In this document: piece by piece, positions 7,895-16,520 of the stretch
How positions within the stretch are numbered: position 1 is the first letter of the stretch
Layout of the letters: each line of letters begins with the position of its first letter
Assembly: GCA_947498845.1 (NCBI GenBank)
Contig: CANMLX010000044.1
Span: 1-33,878 of the forward strand
DNA length: 33,878 nt
Direction of reading: 5' to 3'
Source of the DNA: an uncultured Flavobacteriaceae bacterium
GTDB lineage: Bacteria > Bacteroidota > Bacteroidia > Flavobacteriales > Flavobacteriaceae
Notes under the pieces: generated by a model
What the model saw: the letters and a program-made list of their open reading frames with translations, nothing else
What the model was told of the DNA's origin: nothing
Database searches by the model: none
Translations under genes and position numbers: made by a program

Positions 7895-9457
7895 ATGGCA
7901 GGAAATAATTTATCACCAAGACAGAAGATGATAAACTTGATGTATTTAATATTTATAGCAATGCTAGCTTTAAATATGTCAAAAGAAGTATTATCAGCCT
8001 TCGGATTAATGAACGAAAAGCTTACAGAATCTAATGTAGCAGCAACAGAAAGAAATGAACATTTTGTTTCTAATCTAGATTTAAAAGCTACAGAACAGCC
8101 TGAAAAGTATGAGCCTTTAAAAGATAAAGCGCACCAAGTAGACAAGTTAGCGAAAGATTTTAATACATATCTTACTGAATTAAAAGGTAAAATGACTTCT
8201 ACTGTAGATGACGCTACAGATTATGAAATCATGGATAAAGGCGATTACCTTGATCAAAATTTCTTTAAAGGTGATAAGGTTAAACCAGAAGGGCAAGAGT
8301 TTTTAAAGCAAATCTCAACATTTAGAGATGGTGTAGTAAGCCTATTAGAAGGGCAAAAAGGCATGGAAGAAGTTGTTGCTGATGTAAAGAAAAAGTTTAG
8401 CACAGATCAAGTTGTAAATAGAGATAAAGTAAAAATGGATTGGCTAGATTACCACTACAAAGGCTTTCCTTTAGTGGCGTCGTTAACAAAAATGACTCAG
8501 ATGCAAGCTGATATCAAGACTACAGAATCTGAGATTTTATCTAAAATGTTACAAGGCTCTTTATCTAGTGAAGTATCTATGACAAACTATACTACTTTGT
8601 TAGAGACTTCTAAGTCTGCATATTTTAATGGTGAAAAGTTTGATGGGCAAATCGTTTTAGGACGTAAAGATGCATCAACTAAACCAAACAAAGTAGAGTT
8701 AACATTAGATGGTAGACCACTTAAAGAAGATCAGTATTCTATAGAAGATGGTAAAGTAAAATTAAATATCAATGCAGGAGCTCCTGGTGAGCATACGGTT
8801 GAAGGTAAGTTAATTTTTGCTCAAGATGGAGAAGAAGTTGAAGTACCAGTTAAATCATCATTTGCTACGGTTTCTAAACCTAATGCCGCTACGATTTCTG
8901 CAGATAAAATGAATGTAGTATACCGTGGTGTTAAAAACCCAATGACGATTTCGTTTGCAGGTGTTCCAGATAATAAAGTAAGTGCAAGAGCTACTGGATT
9001 ATCTAGAGTTAGAGGAAGTAAATATGTTATGAATGTTACTACTGTAAAAGGAAGAGAAGTAACCATTAACGTTACAGGAACATTACCTGATGGACAACGC
9101 GTAAGTGATAATGCTAAATTTAGAATTAAAGATTTACCAAAACCAACAGGTACAGTTAGAGGTGAAGATGGATCGGTTAAAATGCAACGTGCAGGTTTAG
9201 AGAAATCTACTGTAGGTGCTAAGTTTGACGATTTCGATTTTGAATTACCTTTAAAAGTAACAAGTTTTAAATTTAAAGTACCAGGACAACCAACAATAAA
9301 TGTTAGTGGAAGCCGATTAAATGGTAGAGCTAAAGCTGCTTTACGTAAAGCTAAACGTGGTTCTGGAGTACAGATATTTGATATTAAAGCAAAAGCAAGT
9401 GGTGTAAGTGTAAGACTTAAAAAGATTTCACCAATATTTGTAGAGCTTACAAATTAA
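7895..9457 (+). CDS. gldM: Gliding motility motor protein GldM (T9SS)
   Basis: Partner of GldL: one N-terminal transmembrane helix (about residues 12-29) that sits in the GldL ring, and a long periplasmic shaft of four domains reaching towards the GldK/GldN ring. The 520-residue length is normal. N-terminal residues include Arg9 and Glu31, which flank the helix and are reported as important in GldM. The D1 helical domain ends with DWLDYHYKGFPLVASLTKMT (about residues 186-205), a strongly conserved GldM signature. The remainder is beta-rich, ending in KKISPIFVELTN. The D1 signature reappears in the small protein at 21580-22231. Confidence 0.97.
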   Translation: MAGNNLSPRQKMINLMYLIFIAMLALNMSKEVLSAFGLMNEKLTESNVAATERNEHFVSNLDLKATEQPEKYEPLKDKAHQVDKLAKDFNTYLTELKGKMTSTVDDATDYEIMDKGDYLDQNFFKGDKVKPEGQEFLKQISTFRDGVVSLLEGQKGMEEVVADVKKKFSTDQVVNRDKVKMDWLDYHYKGFPLVASLTKMTQMQADIKTTESEILSKMLQGSLSSEVSMTNYTTLLETSKSAYFNGEKFDGQIVLGRKDASTKPNKVELTLDGRPLKEDQYSIEDGKVKLNINAGAPGEHTVEGKLIFAQDGEEVEVPVKSSFATVSKPNAATISADKMNVVYRGVKNPMTISFAGVPDNKVSARATGLSRVRGSKYVMNVTTVKGREVTINVTGTLPDGQRVSDNAKFRIKDLPKPTGTVRGEDGSVKMQRAGLEKSTVGAKFDDFDFELPLKVTSFKFKVPGQPTINVSGSRLNGRAKAALRKAKRGSGVQIFDIKAKASGVSVRLKKISPIFVELTN

Positions 9458-9472
9458 TAATAAAATTATAAC

Positions 9473-9507
9473 ATGAAACATCCATAGTTGATGTATGGAT
9501 GTTTCAT
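9473..9507 (+). promoter_or_regulatory. Perfect 14-bp hairpin between gldM and gldN
   Basis: ATGAAACATCCATA (9473-9486) pairs completely with TATGGATGTTTCAT (9494-9507) across a 7-base loop. Only TTAG follows, not a T run, so it is a poor terminator. An mRNA processing or stabilising element, or partial attenuation, fits better: it would let gldKLM and gldN be made at different levels. Confidence 0.6.
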
Positions 9508-9541
9508 TTAGATAAACATTGAGAAATATAAAACAAAGCAC

Positions 9542-10432
9542 ATGAGTTTAAAAAATTCTTTATTAGCAATTGCACTTGTTTTTACTGCATCTGATACGTT
9601 TGCTCAGGCAAATATCTTAAATGCTAAAAGCCCTGAAGAAATTGGGGTGAGAACAGATGCACAGAAGGAGTTAGATAACGATAAGCCGTTGGAATATGGT
9701 TACGTTGATGATAGAGATATTCTTTTTTCAAGAATGACTTGGGAAAAAATAATTTTAGATGAGCGTGCAAATTTCCCATTGTATTATCCTGTAGATACTA
9801 ACAATATAGGTAGTGATAGAAGGTCTCTGTATGATGTTTTAATGAAAAACATTAAAAATGGGAAAATCGCTAATATTTATGACGATTCGTATTTCACTGC
9901 TAAACGTACTTTAAAAGATATCGAATATGCTTTAAAGAAAGTTGATACCACAGAATATGGTATAGAACAATTAAATGCAGGAGAAGAATTATCTAATGAA
10001 TATGTAGACATTAGAGAATTAACAGCTGCAGATATTCAAGAATACCACATTAAAGGACTTTGGTATTTCGATAAGCGTCACGCAGAAATGAAGTACAGAC
10101 TTCTAGGAATAGCACCAGTTGCTCCAGATGTAAACTTTATAGATGATGACGAGCCAGACATGGTAGAGTTATTCTGGGTTTTCTTCCCAGATGCCAGAGA
10201 GGTGTTACATGATGCTAAAGCATTTAATAACAAAAATAGTGCGATGCCATATTCGTTCGATCATATATTAAATGCAAGACGTTATCAAGCCTATATTTAT
10301 AAAGAAGAAAATGTACAAGGCGATAGAACAATTACAGAATATGTGTCTGAAAATGCATTAATGCAATTGTTAGAATCACAACGTATAAAAACTAAAATAA
10401 GAGATTTTGAATTAGATATGTGGACATACTAA
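9542..10432 (+). CDS. gldN: Gliding motility protein GldN (T9SS)
   Basis: Periplasmic component that forms the ring complex with GldK in the type IX secretion system. The 296-residue product begins with a Sec signal peptide (MSLKNSLLAIALVFTASDTF, cleavage expected after residue 21), then the GldN/PorN domain with YGYVDDRDILFSRMTWEKI, a conserved aromatic/acidic segment (LFWVFFPDAREVLHD) and MPYSFDHILNARRYQAYIYKE near the end. It is last in the operon. No second copy (gldO) follows, unlike F. johnsoniae. A strong terminator lies 28 bp downstream. Confidence 0.96.
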   Translation: MSLKNSLLAIALVFTASDTFAQANILNAKSPEEIGVRTDAQKELDNDKPLEYGYVDDRDILFSRMTWEKIILDERANFPLYYPVDTNNIGSDRRSLYDVLMKNIKNGKIANIYDDSYFTAKRTLKDIEYALKKVDTTEYGIEQLNAGEELSNEYVDIRELTAADIQEYHIKGLWYFDKRHAEMKYRLLGIAPVAPDVNFIDDDEPDMVELFWVFFPDAREVLHDAKAFNNKNSAMPYSFDHILNARRYQAYIYKEENVQGDRTITEYVSENALMQLLESQRIKTKIRDFELDMWTY

Positions 10433-10459
10433 TCAAAACCTTGATAATAATATTCTTTA

Positions 10460-10487
10460 AACGCTCACTTTTTAGTGGGCGTTTTTT
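10460..10487 (+). terminator. Rho-independent terminator of the gld operon
   Basis: AACGCTCACT (10460-10469) and AGTGGGCGTT (10474-10483) form a 10-bp stem with one G-U pair and a TTTT loop, followed by a run of T. It ends the gldKLMN unit. Confidence 0.9.
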
Positions 10488-10619
10488 AGTGAAACCCTAT
10501 TTTAAAAATTGCTTTGCAACGCATTAAAAATAGTAGGTTGAATCTGGGATCAAAACTAAAAGTTGTGTTTTTTAAAAATTAATAACACATGTTTCGTAAA
10601 TAGCACGTATTAAATTTTA

Positions 10620-10802
10620 GCTTTAAACCCGCTTTATGCAATAGAAGGTTGTTATGAAGCTTGTAGATGCAAAAAATACTAGTGTTTTCTTAATTTCACC
10701 ATAGCACCGCATATGCGGGAGTGAAATTAAAAAACGCAGCGAAGCGGTAGTATTTACAGTAGCTACAAGATGTAATAAATTTTTTATTGCATAAAGCGGG
10801 TT
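10620..10802. repeat. Long imperfect palindrome (MITE/REP-like element)
   Basis: AACCCGCTTTATGCAATA (10626-10643) is exactly inverted at 10785-10802. Further in, CTTGTAG...AAATACTA recurs inverted, TAATTTCAC (10691-10699) pairs with GTGAAATTA (10721-10729), and the centre is the perfect palindrome CCGCATATGCGG (10707-10718). The whole 183 bp can therefore fold into one long stem. The left arm has a diverged partial copy at 59-83, which indicates a dispersed family. No coding capacity. Confidence 0.75.
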
Positions 10803-10851
10803 AAACAGCCTCTTAGACTTTTATAAATCATTATAGATAGCCCATTGAATG

Positions 10852-10964
10852 GCTCGCAAAGGCGCTAAGACGCAAAGTGTTAGGTGGGGTGTTTTAAATT
10901 TAATCGTTATTTTTTATTTGAGGTAAATTCTTTTGTTTCTTTGCGTCTTAGCGCCTTTACGAGC
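10852..10964. repeat. 26-bp inverted repeat (GGCGCTAAGACGCAAAG type)
   Basis: GCTCG.AAAGGCGCTAAGACGCAAAG at 10852-10877 is inverted at 10939-10964 with one mismatch, around a 61-bp AT-rich loop. The GCGCTAAGACGCAAAG motif belongs to a class of dispersed repeats I recall from many bacterial intergenic regions. No reading frame. Confidence 0.75.
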
Positions 10965-11304
10965 TACTATACTAAAGAGTAATTAAGTTTATTTCCTTAG
11001 TTATCACGTTAAATAAACTTTATTAGATAGCCCGTCCTCCTGCCAGTAGGGTGTGTTAGAGATCTAATTAACAAATAAACACACACAACTTTTGATCCTG
11101 ATCCATCTTAAGTTTGATATCTCGCCCCTTTATTTTGAACTTGTTTCAGAATTAGCAGAATCTCAGCCCCAGATTCCTTAGGTGTTTTTAAAGGTCACGG
11201 TTTGTTTTGGGGATTAAATACCTCTTTATTATTAAATATAATATGCTATTTTATCTTGAGTAAATTAAGTTTGTAAATGGTATTAACTATATATTCGCAC
11301 AATT

Positions 11305-12348
11305 ATGTTAAAAGAAGTTGACTATATAATTGTAGGTTCTGGACTAGCTGGGATTAGCTTTTGTGAACAATTAAGAACCAATAACAAAAGTTTTGTGGTT
11401 TTTGATGATGCTTCTCAACATTCTTCAACGGTAGCAGGTGGACTATATAACCCTGTAATTCTAAAACGCTTTACACCAGTTTGGAAAGGTGAAGCGCAAA
11501 TAGGGTTGGCATTACCTATGTATAAACGTATAGAAGAATTATTAGAAGTTAAACTAGATTACAAAGTTCCTGTATATCGCAAGTTTTCATCTATAGAAGA
11601 GCAAAATAATTGGTTTGCAGCGACAGATAACCCTGTTTTAAGTGACTGTCTTGGAGCTATCATTAAAAATAATAATGAGGCAATAGATGCGCCTCTAGGA
11701 TTTGGAGAAGTTAAAGGTACTGGAAGAATTGATACTAAGTTATTAATAGCATCGTATAGATCTTTTTTAAAGGATAAAAACGTGTTTTTTGAAGAACGAT
11801 TTTCTTATGATGATATTGAGATAAATGATAATAAAATAAGATATAAAACTATTGCAACAAAGCACATTGTTTTTGCAGAAGGCTTTGGTATAGCTAAGAA
11901 TCCATTTTTTAAAAATTTACCTCTAGTACCTACAAAAGGCGAGTTATTAACTATACGTGCTCCAGATTTAAAAATAGATTATGTTTTAAAAGGTCCCGTT
12001 TTTTTAATACCAATAGGTAACGATTTATACAGAGTAGGGAGCACCTACGAGTGGCATGATTTAACTAACAAAGTGACCAATAGAGCTAAAGATTATTTGT
12101 CAGAGAAGTTAAAAACATTAATAACCTGCTCTTTTGAAGTGGTAAACCACGTAGCAGGAATTAGACCAACAGTAAAGAGTAGACGACCACTAGTAGGGCA
12201 ACATCAAGATTATAAAAATGTATATGTGCTTAATGGATTAGGAACAAGAGGTGTTATGATAGGGCCTTATGTCGCAAAACAGCTTTACGATTTTATAGAA
12301 GAAGAGCATCCTTTAGATCCAGAAATAGACATTGCACGCTTTAATTAA
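11305..12348 (+). CDS. FAD-dependent oxidoreductase, DAO family
   Basis: The 347-residue protein starts with a Rossmann FAD-binding motif (YIIVGSGLAGISF, GxGxxG at residues 11-16) and an AGGLYNPV segment typical of the D-amino-acid-oxidase superfamily (PF01266). The C-terminal half holds the second part of the FAD site: HVAGIRPTVKSRRPLVGQ...NVYVLNGLGTRGVMIGPYVA. Members oxidise the C-N bond of amines or amino acids; the substrate cannot be read from sequence. It has no signal peptide, so it is cytoplasmic. It stands alone, with repeats upstream and the convergent DUF983 gene downstream. The first ATG gives the FAD motif at the expected distance. Confidence 0.88.
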   Translation: MLKEVDYIIVGSGLAGISFCEQLRTNNKSFVVFDDASQHSSTVAGGLYNPVILKRFTPVWKGEAQIGLALPMYKRIEELLEVKLDYKVPVYRKFSSIEEQNNWFAATDNPVLSDCLGAIIKNNNEAIDAPLGFGEVKGTGRIDTKLLIASYRSFLKDKNVFFEERFSYDDIEINDNKIRYKTIATKHIVFAEGFGIAKNPFFKNLPLVPTKGELLTIRAPDLKIDYVLKGPVFLIPIGNDLYRVGSTYEWHDLTNKVTNRAKDYLSEKLKTLITCSFEVVNHVAGIRPTVKSRRPLVGQHQDYKNVYVLNGLGTRGVMIGPYVAKQLYDFIEEEHPLDPEIDIARFN

Positions 12349-12535
12349 CCCGAAAAATTCATGGTTTTTTCGTTATGAAAAGTCAAAATACCACAGTATA
12401 TGGGAAGCGCAGAGATTTTTGACTGAAATAATTGTAGTCTCAATGTTGAGGTAACAAAATTTTGAGTATTTCCAGATAGCAAAGGTAGTTTGGCTTTGGA
12501 ATAGAGATAGTATGAATTTTATGGGTTAAGTACCC

Positions 12536-12919
12536 TTATTTTTTCGCAAGCGATTTATCATAACTCATAAACATATTTATCCAAATATTTCTGGAGAGCC
12601 TCATAATTATGGGCATAAATACAATAAGTGTCCCTACAATAGAAATAAAAGTAACAGTTAAGTTAGCTCCCAAAATTAAATTGCTAATAACATAAGCTGC
12701 AACAGCAAAAGCAATACCAACGGCATAACTTACATACATAGCACCGAAAAAAAACGAAGGTTCAATACGGTATTTAGTATTACAGTTAGAACAGCGCTCA
12801 TTTATTTTTAAGGTATCTGTAAGTACATAAGCATTTTTAACAGTATACATAGATTCTTCATGGCATTTAGGACAACACCCTGTTAACACACTGTATAGTT
12901 TTGATCCTTTTTTTAGCAT
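12536..12919 (-). CDS. DUF983 family zinc-ribbon membrane protein
   Basis: The 127-residue protein has two CxxC pairs (CPKC at residues 16-19 and CSNC at 43-46) that form a probable zinc ribbon, followed by the family-typical F-F-G-A-M-Y-V-S-Y run and two transmembrane helices (about residues 58-80 and 86-108). This is the DUF983 (PF06170) architecture. Function is unknown; in some alphaproteobacteria such genes sit near respiratory genes, but nothing here supports that. It is divergent from the ABC-F gene, the two start codons being 88 bp apart. Confidence 0.85.
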   Translation of the reverse strand: MLKKGSKLYSVLTGCCPKCHEESMYTVKNAYVLTDTLKINERCSNCNTKYRIEPSFFFGAMYVSYAVGIAFAVAAYVISNLILGANLTVTFISIVGTLIVFMPIIMRLSRNIWINMFMSYDKSLAKK

Positions 12920-12930
12920 TTATTTTAATG

Positions 12931-12938
12931 TACTTTTG
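12931..12938 (+). promoter_or_regulatory. ABC-F gene -7 promoter element (TACTTTTG)
   Basis: Exact TAnnTTTG match followed by C, 69 bp before the ABC-F start codon, in the spacer shared with the divergent DUF983 gene. No convincing -33 TTG at ideal distance. Confidence 0.5.
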
Positions 12939-13007
12939 CGCGTGTAAATATTACAGAGCAAAAATAACTGTAATAAAATTAAAACGTGTAACCAAAGTCA
13001 CATTTCA

Positions 13008-14924
13008 ATGCTTAATATTCATAATTTATCTATTTCATTTCAAGGAGAGTACCTTTTTGAGGATATTACCTTTAAGCTTGGTCATGGCGATAGAGTAGGC
13101 TTAATAGGTAAAAATGGAGCAGGTAAGTCTACGATGCTTAAAATTTTGTCTAAGGAATTGGAGCCAGATTCAGGGCAAATAGCAGGAGATAAAGAGTTAA
13201 AAATTGGATTTTTAAAACAAGATATAGATTTTGTTTTAGGAAGAACAGTACTTGAAGAAGCCTATGAAGCTTTCATAGAAATTAAAGCCTTGGAAGCAAA
13301 AATGGAATCTATTAATACCCAACTTGCAGAGCGTACAGATTATGAAAGTGAAGGGTATAATCAATTAATGATTGATATTAATGATCTGCAACATCAATAC
13401 GAAATATTAGGAGGCTATAATTATCAAGGCAATACAGAGAAGATATTACAAGGCTTAGGATTTAAAAGAGAAGATTTTAATAGTTTAACCGATACGTTTT
13501 CTGGCGGATGGCGTATGCGTATTGAATTGGCTAAACTATTACTTCAGGATAACGATATTTTGCTGTTAGATGAGCCAACAAACCATTTAGATATAGAATC
13601 TATTATATGGTTAGAAGGGTTTTTAAAAAATTATTCTGGAGCGGTTGCTATTGTATCCCATGATAAAATGTTTCTGGATAATGTAACTAATAGAACCATA
13701 GAAATTTCTTTGGGGCGTATTTACGATTACCCCAAGCCCTATTCTAAATATTTAGTGCTTAGAAAAGAACTAAGAGACCAACAATTGGCGTCTCAAAAAA
13801 ATCAGCAAAAGCAAATAGAGCAAACAGAGAAGCTTATTGAAAAATTTAGAGCAAAAGCCTCTAAAGCAACAATGGCACAATCCCTAATAAAAAAGTTAGA
13901 TAAAATAGATAGAATAGAGGTAGATGAAGATGATAATAGTGTTATGACATTAAATTTCCCTGTTTCTATCACACCAGGTAAAGTTGTTGTTGAAGCAGAA
14001 GGAATCTCTAAGAGCTATGGTGAAAAAGATGTGCTAAAGTCTATCGAACTCATGATTGAGCGAGACAGTAAGACGGCTTTTGTTGGGCAAAACGGACAAG
14101 GAAAATCTACACTAGCAAAAATTATTGTTGGTGATATTACATATAATGAAGGCGATTTAAAGTTAGGGCATAATGTAGAAATAGGGTATTTTGCCCAAAA
14201 TCAAGCCGAGTATTTAGATGGAAACAAAACCATTCTTGATACTATGATTGATGCAGCTAACGAAACCAATAGAAGTAAAGTACGTGATATTTTAGGGTCA
14301 TTTTTATTTAGAGGCGATGAAGTAGATAAATACGTAAAAGTATTATCTGGAGGGGAACGCAATAGACTTGCATTGGCAAAGTTAATGCTGCAACCGTTTA
14401 ATGTTTTGATTATGGACGAACCCACTAACCATTTAGATATTAAATCTAAAAACGTATTAAAGGAAGCCTTAAATCGTTTTGAAGGCACTTTATTGTTAGT
14501 ATCCCACGATCGTGATTTCCTTCAAGGACTTACTAATAAAGTTTATGAGTTTAAGGATTACAAAATAAAGGAATACTTAGGCGATATAGATTATTATTTA
14601 GAACAGCGCCAAGTAGAGAACTTAAGAGAAGTAGAAAAACGTACTGTAATTAAAGATGCTCCAAAGCCTAAAAAACAACATTCTTACCAAGATCAAAAAA
14701 AGCTTAAATCTTTAAATAATAAGTTGAGTAATGTAGAGTCAAAAATTAGTCAATTAGAGAAAACTATTAAAGCTATTGATCTTGAATTAGAGATTAATTA
14801 TGAAGAAGTAACCTCCAAACCTAATTTTTTTGATGATTACCAAGATAAAAAGGCGCAATTAGAGGATTACATGCAAAAATGGGAAACTATTCAAGAAGAA
14901 ATTGAACAGTTTGTCGATAGTTAA
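13008..14924 (+). CDS. ABC-F family ATPase (Uup/YdiF-like)
   Basis: Soluble tandem-ABC ATPase without membrane domains; ABC-F proteins act on the ribosome or translation. The 638-residue protein has Walker A GKNGAGKST (residues 34-42) and GQNGQGKST (about 359-367), signatures FSGGWRMR and LSGGERNRLALAKLM, Walker B LLLDEPTNHLD and LIMDEPTNHLD, and H-loops VSHD in both halves. The inter-domain linker (about 240-310) is rich in K, Q and E as in the ABC-F P-site tRNA interaction motif. A C-terminal coiled coil (about 545-635) resembles the Uup/YdiF C-terminal domain. I cannot assign the subfamily with confidence, and a resistance role is not indicated. The first ATG immediately precedes the family start (LNIHNLSISF). 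Confidence 0.93.
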   Translation: MLNIHNLSISFQGEYLFEDITFKLGHGDRVGLIGKNGAGKSTMLKILSKELEPDSGQIAGDKELKIGFLKQDIDFVLGRTVLEEAYEAFIEIKALEAKMESINTQLAERTDYESEGYNQLMIDINDLQHQYEILGGYNYQGNTEKILQGLGFKREDFNSLTDTFSGGWRMRIELAKLLLQDNDILLLDEPTNHLDIESIIWLEGFLKNYSGAVAIVSHDKMFLDNVTNRTIEISLGRIYDYPKPYSKYLVLRKELRDQQLASQKNQQKQIEQTEKLIEKFRAKASKATMAQSLIKKLDKIDRIEVDEDDNSVMTLNFPVSITPGKVVVEAEGISKSYGEKDVLKSIELMIERDSKTAFVGQNGQGKSTLAKIIVGDITYNEGDLKLGHNVEIGYFAQNQAEYLDGNKTILDTMIDAANETNRSKVRDILGSFLFRGDEVDKYVKVLSGGERNRLALAKLMLQPFNVLIMDEPTNHLDIKSKNVLKEALNRFEGTLLLVSHDRDFLQGLTNKVYEFKDYKIKEYLGDIDYYLEQRQVENLREVEKRTVIKDAPKPKKQHSYQDQKKLKSLNNKLSNVESKISQLEKTIKAIDLELEINYEEVTSKPNFFDDYQDKKAQLEDYMQKWETIQEEIEQFVDS

Positions 14925-15022
14925 ATGTTAAAATTTAGTGTATTTCGTCCAATAAAATAGTTTTTAGACCATCTCATTGTTAATTTAGTAAGGAATTTAT
15001 TACTAAAACTAATCGCCCCAAA

Positions 15023-15856
15023 ATGAAAACTTTTAAATTAACACTACTTGCCTTATTTGCCACCACATTTGCTTTTTCTAGCGTTTCCAAGCTAGAAAAA
15101 GATGCTCTAATCGCACTTTACAACGCTACTGCTGGAACTCATTGGATTACAACATGGGACTTAGATAAACCTGTCACAAATTGGTATGGTGTTAAGATAG
15201 AAAATGATAAAGTTGTTGAAATAAACTTACCCTATAATAACTTAAAAGGGATTTTACCTAAAGAAGTAGGGAACTTGATTAATTTAAATAAATTGAATTT
15301 AGGTTTTAATAGATTACATGGCACTATTCCAATACAGCTAAGTAGCTTAAAAAATTTAGAGACATTAGAATTATTTATGAATGAGTTTGAAGGACAAATA
15401 CCTACAGAACTTAGTGAATTAAAAAAATTAAAATCCTTAACACTATACAGTAACAAACTATCGGGAACTATCCCTAAATCGCTTATGGCTTTAACAAATT
15501 TGGAAGAGCTATTATTAGGAAGTAACTTTTTAACAGGAACTATTCCTTCTGAAATCAATGCGTTAACTAAACTTAAAAAATTAAGTGTCATGGATAACAA
15601 AATGGATGGGGAAATTCCATTGGAGATAGTTCAATTAATGGAATTAGAAGAGTTATTGTTATCAAGTAACAAATTTACAGGTGATTTACCATCAGGATTT
15701 GAAAATCTAACCAAATTGAATACAATTATGGTAAGTGATAACAATTTAAATTCAGATTATGTAAGTGTAAGTGTGTCGGTTGGAGAGTCTCCAATAATCT
15801 TTGGTAAATTAAACATGCAAAGCGCTACAGCCACTATGCGTATAGAGAAAGAATAA
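15023..15856 (+). CDS. Secreted leucine-rich-repeat protein (plant-type LRR)
   Basis: The 277-residue protein has an N-terminal Sec signal peptide (residues 1-19), a capping segment (ALIALYNATAGTHWITTW...NWYGV) typical of bacterial plant-type LRR proteins, then about seven 24-residue repeats matching LxxLxLxxNxLxGxIPxx (for example LNLGFNRLHGTIP and LTLYSNKLSGTIP). LRR arrays bind proteins or glycans; the ligand is unknown. No type IX sorting domain is visible at the short C-terminus, so it may stay in the periplasm or be anchored in another way. A perfect terminator follows, so the gene is monocistronic or last in a unit with the ABC-F gene (98-bp gap). Confidence 0.85.
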   Translation: MKTFKLTLLALFATTFAFSSVSKLEKDALIALYNATAGTHWITTWDLDKPVTNWYGVKIENDKVVEINLPYNNLKGILPKEVGNLINLNKLNLGFNRLHGTIPIQLSSLKNLETLELFMNEFEGQIPTELSELKKLKSLTLYSNKLSGTIPKSLMALTNLEELLLGSNFLTGTIPSEINALTKLKKLSVMDNKMDGEIPLEIVQLMELEELLLSSNKFTGDLPSGFENLTKLNTIMVSDNNLNSDYVSVSVSVGESPIIFGKLNMQSATATMRIEKE

Positions 15857-15891
15857 AAGAATTACGTACCTACTTATTGATTAATAGCTAG

Positions 15892-15931
15892 AGAGTTTCT
15901 AAAAACCTATGTGTTTTTAGAAACTCTTTTT
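15892..15931 (+). terminator. Rho-independent terminator after the LRR gene
   Basis: A perfect 15-bp stem (15892-15906 with 15913-15927, AGAGTTTCTAAAAAC and its complement) with loop CTATGT and a following T run. Confidence 0.9.
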
Positions 15932-15994
15932 TATATGCCGCCGTGATTGTTTTTCATAAGCAGTGCTATGAAAAATATGAACAAGAGAGTATAA
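15929..15994. repeat. Copy of the core of the palindromic element at 19930-20090
   Basis: This stretch aligns with 19977-20042: both run TTTTTATA, then G.TGAT.GTTTTTCATA, a hairpin centre (GCAGTGC versus GCAGAGC), TATG.AAAA.ATGAA.AA and end in GTATAA. It sits directly against the LRR terminator and the start of the ATACCA element that follows. Confidence 0.65.
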
Positions 15995-16117
15995 TACCAA
16001 TTCCCAAATGAATTTACTGAGTTAAAAAGTGTCTTTTGAAACTTTATCTTTAACATAAAAAAGAACCATAACTACAGCTCAATGTCATTAAGTTAAGCTC
16101 AATTTGTATAATTTGTC

Positions 16118-16139
16118 ACATTGAGCGCAGTCGAAATGT
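16118..16139. repeat. REP-like unit, variant core TGAGCGCAGTCGAA
   Basis: The core at 16122-16135 differs from the 30-31 kb units by one base (GCAG for GGAG) and is flanked by complementary ACAT and ATGT, giving a small hairpin. A single unit, without a nuclease gene nearby. Confidence 0.6.
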
Positions 16140-16220
16140 AGTTGAATTACAGGTTTTTATAGAAATAAACGCATTTAGTTTAATTATGAAAACTTCTTAA
16201 CTTAATGACATTGAACTACA

Positions 16221-16300
16221 GCTATGCTTTAATTTTCTAATTCATACAAAGAAAAAAATCATTATTTTCTTTTACAGTAAATTCAAAATATAACTGGTAT
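16221..16300. repeat. 80-bp direct repeat, copy 1
   Basis: Matches 19535-19614 at 79 of 80 positions (one C/T difference), 3.3 kb apart on the same strand. Both start GCTATGCTTTAATTTTCTAA and end AATATAACTGGTAT. It forms the right end of an ATACCA element in each place. Confidence 0.9.
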
Positions 16301-16500
16301 TATTTAAGAATTGGTATAACATGAAGTGAATGAGCCTAACGAGCTTGATGGCATTTAATATTTAGAAATAAAGTTAAATATTGGGACGAAAAATGCTAGG
16401 AAGCGCATTTTAAACGGAAAAATTCGGCGCTTTATATTAAAGGCTACTGCTTTTTATATTGATTTAGTTATATAATAGCACTTGTGTTGTAATAACATTG

Positions 16501-16508
16501 TAACTTTG
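16501..16508 (+). promoter_or_regulatory. era -7 promoter element (TAACTTTG)
   Basis: Exact TAnnTTTG match followed by C, 12 bp before the era start codon; a TTG lies at 16482-16484, slightly close for a -33 box. Confidence 0.55.
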
Positions 16509-16520
16509 CAATAAAAGTAC

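Larger units (their letters stand above)
10488..11304. other. Gene-free spacer built from nested inverted repeats
   Basis: About 0.8 kb without a convincing reading frame. From outside inwards it holds an imperfect inverted pair sharing GGATCAAAA...GTTGTG (10547-10567, complement at 11082-11098), the long palindrome 10620-10802, the inverted repeat 10852/10964, and a perfect 10-bp pair AAGTTTATTT (10985-10994)/AAATAAACTT (11011-11020). The 9-mer AGATAGCCC occurs directly at about 10835 and 11025. The last 70 bp before 11305 are ordinary AT-rich upstream sequence with possible -7 motifs TAAGTTTG (11266-11273) and TATATTCG (11290-11297). Confidence 0.7.
15994..16317. repeat. ATACCA-family element, composite
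   Basis: Begins ATACCAATTC (15994) and ends in two successive inverse ends, AACTGGTAT (to 16300) and GAATTGGTAT (to 16317), which suggests two overlapping or nested elements. GAATTTACTG near the left end recurs inverted (CAGTAAATTC) near 16275. Inside lies a perfect 18-bp inverted pair CAATGTCATTAAGTTAAG (16080-16097, inverse at 16196-16213). No reading frame. Confidence 0.6.

Noticed and set aside
10433..11304. Search for a second gldN-like gene (gldO) or a tRNA after gldN
   Set aside because: No frame with GldN motifs and no cloverleaf; the spacer is explained by a terminator and inverted repeats.
12351..12372. CGAAAAA/TTTTTCG hairpin after the FAD oxidoreductase as a terminator
   Set aside because: Only seven mostly A-T pairs and no T run after it; too weak to claim.
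12901..13098. 65-residue plus-strand frame overlapping the start of the ABC-F gene
   Set aside because: It lies across the promoter region and the first codons of ABC-F in another frame, with no family resemblance or start signal.
13008..14924. ABC-F gene as an antibiotic resistance determinant
   Set aside because: The protein looks like the housekeeping Uup/YdiF type with a C-terminal coiled coil; no resistance-specific feature was seen.
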